From assembly GCA_031308135.1 (NCBI GenBank), contig JAHLJT010009419.1, forward strand, positions 34,148,540-34,212,539: a DNA stretch of 64,000 nt. Reading direction: 5' to 3'. Position 1 is the first letter of the stretch. Each line of letters opens with the position of its first letter. Source of the DNA: Acheta domesticus (taxonomy: Eukaryota; Arthropoda; Insecta; Orthoptera; Gryllidae). A program made the position numbers and the translations under genes. Positions 58,100 to 64,000 of this stretch are shown here, piece by piece. The notes beneath the pieces were generated by a model. The model searched no databases. It saw only the letters and a list, made by a program, of their open reading frames with translations, and had not been told where the DNA came from.

Positions 58100-59115
58100 C
58101 TTGAATTATCTTTTTTGTCATCTTGAAAGAATCTCGATATTTTGAATTATTTGAGAAAAATGATAGGGCACTTAAATTTCCAGAAATAGTAGAGAGCATT
58201 TGCAAATTTACCTGCAGAAGAATAATGTGGACAAGTTATTCAGGTTACCAGATATTCCATTTAATCAGAGCAGCAGAATTGAGAATGAGAGAGTACTTAT
58301 TGGAGCAGGCGAACATTGGAATTCTTGGAGGAAAGAGTGTCCTGTCTCAGGAAACTTGTGAGTGATCTCAATATTCCTGCTTGAATCACGGTCATGCACA
58401 TTTGTACGAAAGTATGATTTTTGTTTTGTCCAACGCATCCATCGGAAAACAAAAGTAGTTCAGTTAAGTTATTGATAGGTCATTTTGAATGAAATCAAAA
58501 ATGAAGGAAGCAATTTCATTAGTGCCTTTCTTTCCTTTTAAACCTTCTTGATACAGGTAAACACTTAAGTGATTAGTTTTTAAGTCATGAATGCTAAAGC
58601 AGTAAACCAAAATTTGTCACGGGTACATCTCTTGTATTGGGATATGTGGAAGGAGCCAATGACATAGTGGCATAAAATTAAAAAAAAACTATAGCTCCTA
58701 CAGTTTCGTCAGACAGAGCTTTTAATTTAGCATCTCGGAAGCTATTATAAAACTAGAACTTTCTCTTAAGTGCATCTAACTCCACTTTCTGAACAAGCTT
58801 GGCTTTTTCAGTTAAATGTAACCTTTAATCTTCAGTTTAAGTTCTTCACATTTCATGTAGACATGGAGCATTTGTGGTCTGCCAAAAGGGTTATTAAAAT
58901 TTTCTCAGACATAATTACAGTACACGTCCTATATTATTATACAATGTGGATGCTTTTCATTCAACAGCGCATCCATCGTATGCACATTGCTTTATTTCCT
59001 CTCCTGAATAATGTGAATTTTCAGAGGGAATGACAGTATATGGTCAAAGTATCAGCTTCAAAGTTGATTCTGGTGTTTTGATAATATTAGGATTTTCCCC
59101 ACGATTGTCTGTTGC
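58100..59115. other. Non-coding, nothing recognised
   Basis: An 80-codon frame at 58123-58365 has no recognised motif and no support from context. Confidence 0.4.
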
Positions 59116-59601
59116 AGTTTAGATATTTAGATATTTATTTGTCAAAAAACAGTAAAAACTGTATATGACGTGTGGGGAAAGAAATTTATCTGCGCACATT
59201 TTCTTGAGGGCCAGAATTTTATTTAAAAAAAAAACAAAAAAAAAAACGAAAAAATGAATTTAGAAACTAATTATTTTAGAAAATAAAGATATTTGAAAAA
59301 ATGTTTTTTCCCGAGTTATAGAAAATCAATTTCAACTGTAAATGAACTACAAGCAAAAGGAGTGCTCAACAAAACGTGCGCACAGTGAAGCTACATTTAC
59401 GTCCAGAAGCAAAACAAGGGGCCATCTCAGCATTTGCTCAATGGATCAGGGAAACTGGACAAAAACCTGATCGAGATGGGGGTCATTGACCCGGAAGCTG
59501 AAGTACATTACTTGTTACAGGCGTATTAAATATTTTTTTAAATGTATACAATGCAAACATAAACTAATTCATTATATATCTTTGTTTTGTTACATTAAAC
59601 A

Positions 59602-61164
59602 TTATTTTTCTTTTTCACGATCAGTGTAGTCTCTAATTGTATAGAAACAGTTTTGCAGCAGAAAAGATTTTACTTTTAACTTAAATTTGTGTACCGACTT
59701 TAATTGTTTTATGTCATCTGGCAATGCGTTGTAAAGTAACGTACATGTATTGTATGTTGATTTCTTGTACTGAGCTGTTGATACTGACACTTGATGCACG
59801 TGATTTCTACGGCATGTGTTGTAATTATAAATATCAATATTGCATGAAAATATGTTCCCTCCGTTAAGTAGGTCATTTTTGACAAATATTACAGATTCGT
59901 AAATAAATAGACAAGGCAGTGGTAGGATTCCCAGCTCAATGAAAAGAGGCTTGCAGGAATCACGTGGAAGGCATTTTTTCATTATTCGAATAATTTTCTT
60001 TTGCAATCTGAAAGTCTGAATACTACAGGATGAGCTTCCCCAGAATATTATGCCATATCTCAGGCGGGAATGCACATTTGCAAAATAAACGCAACGAGCT
60101 GCATTAAGGCTGACAGAATTTGAAAGAATTCTGAATGCATAGCATAATGAACTTAATTTAGTGTTTAATTCTGTTATATGTACATTCCATTTGAGGTTTG
60201 ATTGAATTGAAAGACCTAAAAATTTTGTTGCCTCAACATCAGCTAATTGCATATTGTTCATTTTCAATGGAACATGCGATTTACGATTTGAGATGCAAAA
60301 ATGCATTGAAACAGTTTTTCTTTCGTTAACAATTAATTTGTTATTATTAAACCAATTTGAAACTTCTGAAATTGTACTATTTACTGCTTCTTTTTTGCAA
60401 AGAACATTCGTGTCATCAGCAAACAGAACCGTTCTTCCATTTTTAATAGACGAGGGCATATCGTTTACATATAACAGAAAGAGAATAGGACCTAAGATCG
60501 AACCTTGCGGGACCCCATGCACAATTGGCAAAGAATTGGAAATATAAGTATGTAATGTCCTTTCCTGCCAGTATGGTATTTCTACTCTTTGAGTCCGATG
60601 TTTAAGGTAAGAAGTTATCCAATCTAGGGCAATACCACGAATTCCATACGAAGGTAATTTTGAGAGCAAGATCTTATGGTCAATAACGTCAAAAGCTTTC
60701 GAGAGATCTAAGAATATTCCAATGGGTACTTCATTTTGGTCTATTGATGAAGCAACATCTTTGAGAAAAGAAAAAATGGCAGTTTCCGTAGATTTTGATT
60801 TTCTAAAACCGTGTTGTGAGTCCGAAAACGCTCTGTTTTTCCTGAGAAATGTTTCCACTCGTAAGTAGAAAAGCCTTTCTAATATTTTTGAGAAAACTGA
60901 CAAAAGAGAAATTGGCCGGTAATTTTGAATATCATTTTTGTTCCCTTTTTTAAAAAGTGGCTTAATTTTTGCTGTTTTGAAAATATCTGGAAATATTCCT
61001 GTACATAAAGAAGCATTGAAAATGTGAGTTAACGGATGTATAAAGGCAGGTGCACAAGTTTTTAATAAACAATCCGGAAATTCATCTAAACCAGATGAAT
61101 ATTTATTTTTTAGTTTACTGACTATTCTGAGGATTTCGTTGGGAGAAGTTTCGGGAATAAACAT
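59602..61164 (-). CDS. LINE ORF2, reverse transcriptase part
   Basis: 520 codons. The reverse-transcriptase blocks are all readable: KPLFKKGNKNDIQNYRPISL, GFRKSKSTETAI, IFLDLSKAFDVIDHKILLSK, HGVPQGSILGPILFLLYVND and the catalytic FADDT box. A thumb/C-terminal region follows (FLGLSIQSNLKW, RLRYGIIFWGSS). The enzyme copies element RNA into DNA at the nicked target. The frame begins in the -1 register right after the endonuclease frame stops, so the two belong to one ORF2 split by a single shift. No other lesion was seen. Confidence 0.85.
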   Translation of the reverse strand: MFIPETSPNEILRIVSKLKNKYSSGLDEFPDCLLKTCAPAFIHPLTHIFNASLCTGIFPDIFKTAKIKPLFKKGNKNDIQNYRPISLLSVFSKILERLFYLRVETFLRKNRAFSDSQHGFRKSKSTETAIFSFLKDVASSIDQNEVPIGIFLDLSKAFDVIDHKILLSKLPSYGIRGIALDWITSYLKHRTQRVEIPYWQERTLHTYISNSLPIVHGVPQGSILGPILFLLYVNDMPSSIKNGRTVLFADDTNVLCKKEAVNSTISEVSNWFNNNKLIVNERKTVSMHFCISNRKSHVPLKMNNMQLADVEATKFLGLSIQSNLKWNVHITELNTKLSSLCYAFRILSNSVSLNAARCVYFANVHSRLRYGIIFWGSSSCSIQTFRLQKKIIRIMKKCLPRDSCKPLFIELGILPLPCLFIYESVIFVKNDLLNGGNIFSCNIDIYNYNTCRRNHVHQVSVSTAQYKKSTYNTCTLLYNALPDDIKQLKSVHKFKLKVKSFLLQNCFYTIRDYTDREKEK

Positions 61165-61169
61165 CGTAT

Positions 61170-62486
61170 CTAAAATTTTTTGGGAAGTTGGGATGTTGAA
61201 TTTTGTGATTTTAGTCCCTTCGTGAGGTCAGACGCAATTCTGGAAAAGTGTTTGTTGAAGAGATTGGCAACTTTTTCCGGATTACTCGTTTCTCTTTCAT
61301 TATCCTTTAAAATAACATTCTCTACAAGGTATCGAGATGATGTGGTTGTATTTTTTACGATATCCCACATTGCTTTAGTTTTGTTACTAGCGCTCAAAAT
61401 GTCCTGACTATTTTTCATTATTTTTGCCTGAACTATTACTTTTCTTAAAATTCTTTTATATTCTCGGAAGTATATATGGAAACCGGGTGATACGTTATGA
61501 TGTTTAGAAATAAAGTAAAGCGTACGTTTGTTTTTACACGATGTTCTAATTCCTTGTGTGATCCAAGTATTACTTTTGCTTGAAATGTTTAATTTTCTCT
61601 TTTTAAGAGGAAAGCACGCGTTAAAATGAATTGAAAGCTTGGAGAAAAATAAATTATATTTTTCATTTGTGTCAACAGCGTTATAAACTTCGTCCCATGA
61701 TTCCTTCATCAAGTAGTCCGTAAATAATTTTATATTAACTTTAGTGAATGCTCTGCACATGCGTGTATTGTTTATTGTGTCAGTGTTTATGTTCTTAGTA
61801 ATTGTAAGAATTTGTGCATCGTGGTCACTGTATCCTAGATTATTCGTTATTATTTCATATGTAGTTGTGGTTTTGTTAATTATAATTTGATCTAATGCTT
61901 TTTGTGATTTAAGCGTATTCCGTGTAGGTACATTCACTGTAATGTCTAAATTAAAAGAATGAAGTAAATTGAGAAACTTCTCTTTTTCGTGGGATTCGCT
62001 CAGAAAATCAATATTGAAATCTCCACATACAACAATGGATTTAAAAGAGAGGTTACTAATTTTGTTCAGAATTATCTCTAGATTTTCCAAGAAAGTGAAA
62101 TAATCTGAAGCTCGCTTTGTTGGAGGTCTGTAAATGCAAAGTAAGATAATTTTGAGCGTAGTAAGAAGTACTACTGTTGTTTCAAAAACTTTTTCAACTG
62201 CATATAAATTAAATTCTGACAAGAAGGTAGAATCAATATAATTTCTTATGTAAATACACGAACCTCCGTAAGCAGGGCCCTTATTTGATTCCTTCGCTCT
62301 GCAATACGATCCTGCAAGGTAAAAGCTAGGAATTTGGAGTGTGTTTATATCATTTTGAGACAACCAATGTTCTGTAAAGCAAAAAACATCTATTTGTCTT
62401 AGATCACATTGTAATGCTGCCTCGATAAATTCAATTTTATTTGAAAGAGATTGCACATTATGATGCATTATTCGAATCTTTTGCAT
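61170..62486 (-). CDS. LINE ORF2, AP-like endonuclease part
   Basis: 438 codons from ATG at 62486, 43 bp after the ORF1 stop. Endonuclease motifs are in order: MHHNVQSLSNK (Asn), FCFTEHWL (catalytic Glu), IYRPPTKR, VVCGDFNIDF (Asp/Asn) and LGYSDHDAQIL (Asp-His). It nicks target DNA to prime reverse transcription. The frame ends at TTT TAG just after an A6 run at about 61177-61182. Gaining one A there would continue it into the reverse-transcriptase frame. Confidence 0.85.
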   Translation of the reverse strand: MQKIRIMHHNVQSLSNKIEFIEAALQCDLRQIDVFCFTEHWLSQNDINTLQIPSFYLAGSYCRAKESNKGPAYGGSCIYIRNYIDSTFLSEFNLYAVEKVFETTVVLLTTLKIILLCIYRPPTKRASDYFTFLENLEIILNKISNLSFKSIVVCGDFNIDFLSESHEKEKFLNLLHSFNLDITVNVPTRNTLKSQKALDQIIINKTTTTYEIITNNLGYSDHDAQILTITKNINTDTINNTRMCRAFTKVNIKLFTDYLMKESWDEVYNAVDTNEKYNLFFSKLSIHFNACFPLKKRKLNISSKSNTWITQGIRTSCKNKRTLYFISKHHNVSPGFHIYFREYKRILRKVIVQAKIMKNSQDILSASNKTKAMWDIVKNTTTSSRYLVENVILKDNERETSNPEKVANLFNKHFSRIASDLTKGLKSQNSTSQLPKKF

Positions 62487-62528
62487 GTACCTACACGGAT
62501 GTTTTTCTGCTGCATCTGACTGTAGTTG

Positions 62529-62935
62529 CTATTTATTTATTTCATTTTTACCTCGAGTGCGTGGTCGAAGGAAGTATCGTGTCCCAGCAGTGACAAGAGG
62601 TGAGGAAGGAGAGGTGACAGATGTAGAGGAATGAATAGTGGGAGAGGTAATACATGGATTAGGTTCAGGGGATAAGGTAATTGGGTCCAAAGGGGTCCCA
62701 GGGGATGGAAGAGAACTAGGAGATGTGGGTGGGGATGGGTCTTGGGCAGGACACTGCCAAGTTTGTGAAATGATGTGTTTTGCAAGCTCACTACCGAGTG
62801 CATGTTTTCCGACAAGGTTCAGGTGAAGACCATGTCGGGTGAAGTGTTTTTTAAATCAGTTAATCTCTGAAGCAGCTGATGAGGGGGAGTTGTTGAAATC
62901 AAATAAGTCAGTGACATATACGGTTTCCACACCAA
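62529..62935 (-). pseudogene. C-terminal remnant of LINE ORF1 with SGNH-hydrolase-like end
   Basis: The minus frame reads VTDLFDFNNSPSSAASEIN, then a stop, then FKKHFTRHGLHLNLVGKHAL. A Pro/Ser-rich tail follows and ends at a stop at 62529. The GLHLN...GK pattern resembles the last catalytic block of SGNH esterase-type ORF1 proteins in some LINEs. The rest of ORF1 is cut away. Confidence 0.5.
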
Positions 62936-62939
62936 AAAG

Positions 62940-64000
62940 GAAAATCGCACTTCTATTTAAATCATAAGGAGAATGTTGACTTACTTGATTTCAACACCAA
63001 ACGATCGGCCATAGACTAAAATAGAAAATTAAGCAAAAAACGAAAATTGATAATTTTGATTTATTTGGTTTCAACAATTGACGATTCAATTGCATAAAAA
63101 TATAATACAGAAGTTTTATAAACTTGTATTGGAAAAAGAAGCCTGATACCATATCGCTATATCAAGTCACAACAGTGACACGTCATTCACAGAAATTCGT
63201 GATAGTGGGACGGAAATTCGCGACAGCGGAATTCAATTGTTGCATTCCCTGCGTTGTCGATACTCTCTTACAGAGCTAGCTATTTTTATTTCCAATATTT
63301 GAAAATAAATGATTTCTTTAAAGATTAATGTGTAAATGTATAACAAACGGTCAAATGTAAAAACGAACAAAGAAATAATATACAGAATTGCATATTCTAA
63401 TTTACGACGCATCCGCTGTCTGAAGCGCAGTAAATTTGCAGCGAGTTGTTATGTTTGTCACGAAATTATAGAAAAAGTACTCGTATTGTCAAAAAATGAA
63501 GCATGACCCTATTTGAAGATGTATTTTTGATAAATATGTTTCATGGAGAAAATCAGCTGCCATCTATCGCCGCCCAAAGTACATTTTTTTTGACATTTTC
63601 TTAATTTCTCGGTTTCCTAATGATAGAACGGAAATATTAATTTTAGAATATTATAAAACACAAAAACCTCGTTCTAAATGGCAATTTTCTTTTAAAAATT
63701 TGTAGCCGTTTTTACGAAAATGGCATTTAAGCGCTACTAAAAATGCGAAATTTAAAGCTCGTTTTCACAGAAAATTTTTGAGTTTTCAAAAAATTTCATT
63801 TGAAGCAATTACATTCACAAATATAATAATGTTTACAAATTGCTGGTAATGTGCGTATTAAAGATTTGATAGACCTTGAAAAAAAAACAAAAAAAACAAC
63901 TCCAAAATGAACTTTACGTCACATTAAAGAGTGCAATTAGCACTATCCCTTCAAAAAGTTTGAAGAAAAAATTGGAGCTATTTATGAGAAAATGGCGTTT
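62940..64000. other. Non-coding; relatives of the dispersed repeat at the right edge
   Basis: No gene. From about 63470 to the end there are blocks such as AGGTCATGCTTCATTTTT-like text, TTTCATGGAG, and poly-A/T-rich words shared with the dispersed non-coding family, but too diverged to delimit. Confidence 0.35.

Larger units (their letters stand above)
59121..62935 (-). mobile_element. 5'-truncated LINE (Jockey/CR1-like non-LTR retrotransposon)
   Basis: On the minus strand, in order: the end of ORF1, ORF2 endonuclease, reverse transcriptase, and a 3' UTR of about 480 bp. The 3' end has a small hairpin (ACAGT-TTTT-ACTGT) and an (A/T)-rich repeated tail TAAATATC. Similarity to ORF1 ends near 62935, taken as the truncation point. 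No target duplication was resolved. The clade assignment rests on motif style only. Confidence 0.8.

Noticed and set aside
58123..58365. 80-codon frame after PINK1
   Set aside because: No recognisable motif, no splice context and no composition shift. It probably arose by chance.

Overview
This is insect genomic DNA: AT-rich and intron-rich, dominated by interspersed repeats, with two complete conserved genes and part of a chemosensory-type receptor gene. The receptor family, the arthropod-style transposons and the loose gene spacing all point to an insect. A repeat-rich polyneopteran (cockroach, termite or stick-insect relative) is a guess that the sequence does not prove.

0-15.4 kb: GC-rich exons of a divergent ionotropic receptor lie on the minus strand (7952-7715, 4765-4527, 1457-1213). 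Their splice phases fit together, and a phase-compatible candidate exon lies upstream at 15342-15167. Between the upstream candidate and the next exon sits a 5,016-bp Polinton/Maverick-like element (8858-13873) with a perfect 6-bp target duplication (TACCAA), AG...CT ends and TIRs of at least 692 bp. It carries a DDE integrase with a chromodomain-like tail, a DUF8207-like protein and two small unknown proteins, but none of the polymerase, ATPase, protease or capsid genes of full-size Polintons. A 100-N gap lies inside it. Each TIR holds a 16-bp-period array of 14 GACGTC sites bounded by a 19-bp inverted repeat, a tRNA-like Pol III promoter unit and a 44-bp minisatellite.

15-28 kb: repeats and relics. 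These include a deleted mariner (18055-18814), pyrimidine-rich arrays, a duplicated segment carrying a tiny LINE-tail insertion in one copy, a CpG-rich patch, a 165-bp tandem duplication, a CA/CG microsatellite and copies of a dispersed non-coding repeat family.

28-51 kb: UBE2J2, an ER tail-anchored ubiquitin-conjugating enzyme, on the minus strand in five coding exons (235 aa). Its 13.6-kb last intron holds a copia relic, a decayed transposon-type gene, a 1.57-kb GAC-rich array and a young gag/protease-only LTR retrotransposon (37431-43154) whose LTRs appear identical.

51-58 kb: PINK1 on the plus strand in nine coding exons (599 aa, all kinase motifs present). It is head-to-head with UBE2J2, with 888 bp between the start codons. 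59-63 kb: a 5'-truncated LINE on the minus strand with the end of ORF1, an endonuclease and a reverse transcriptase, separated by one frameshift. The rest is non-coding.
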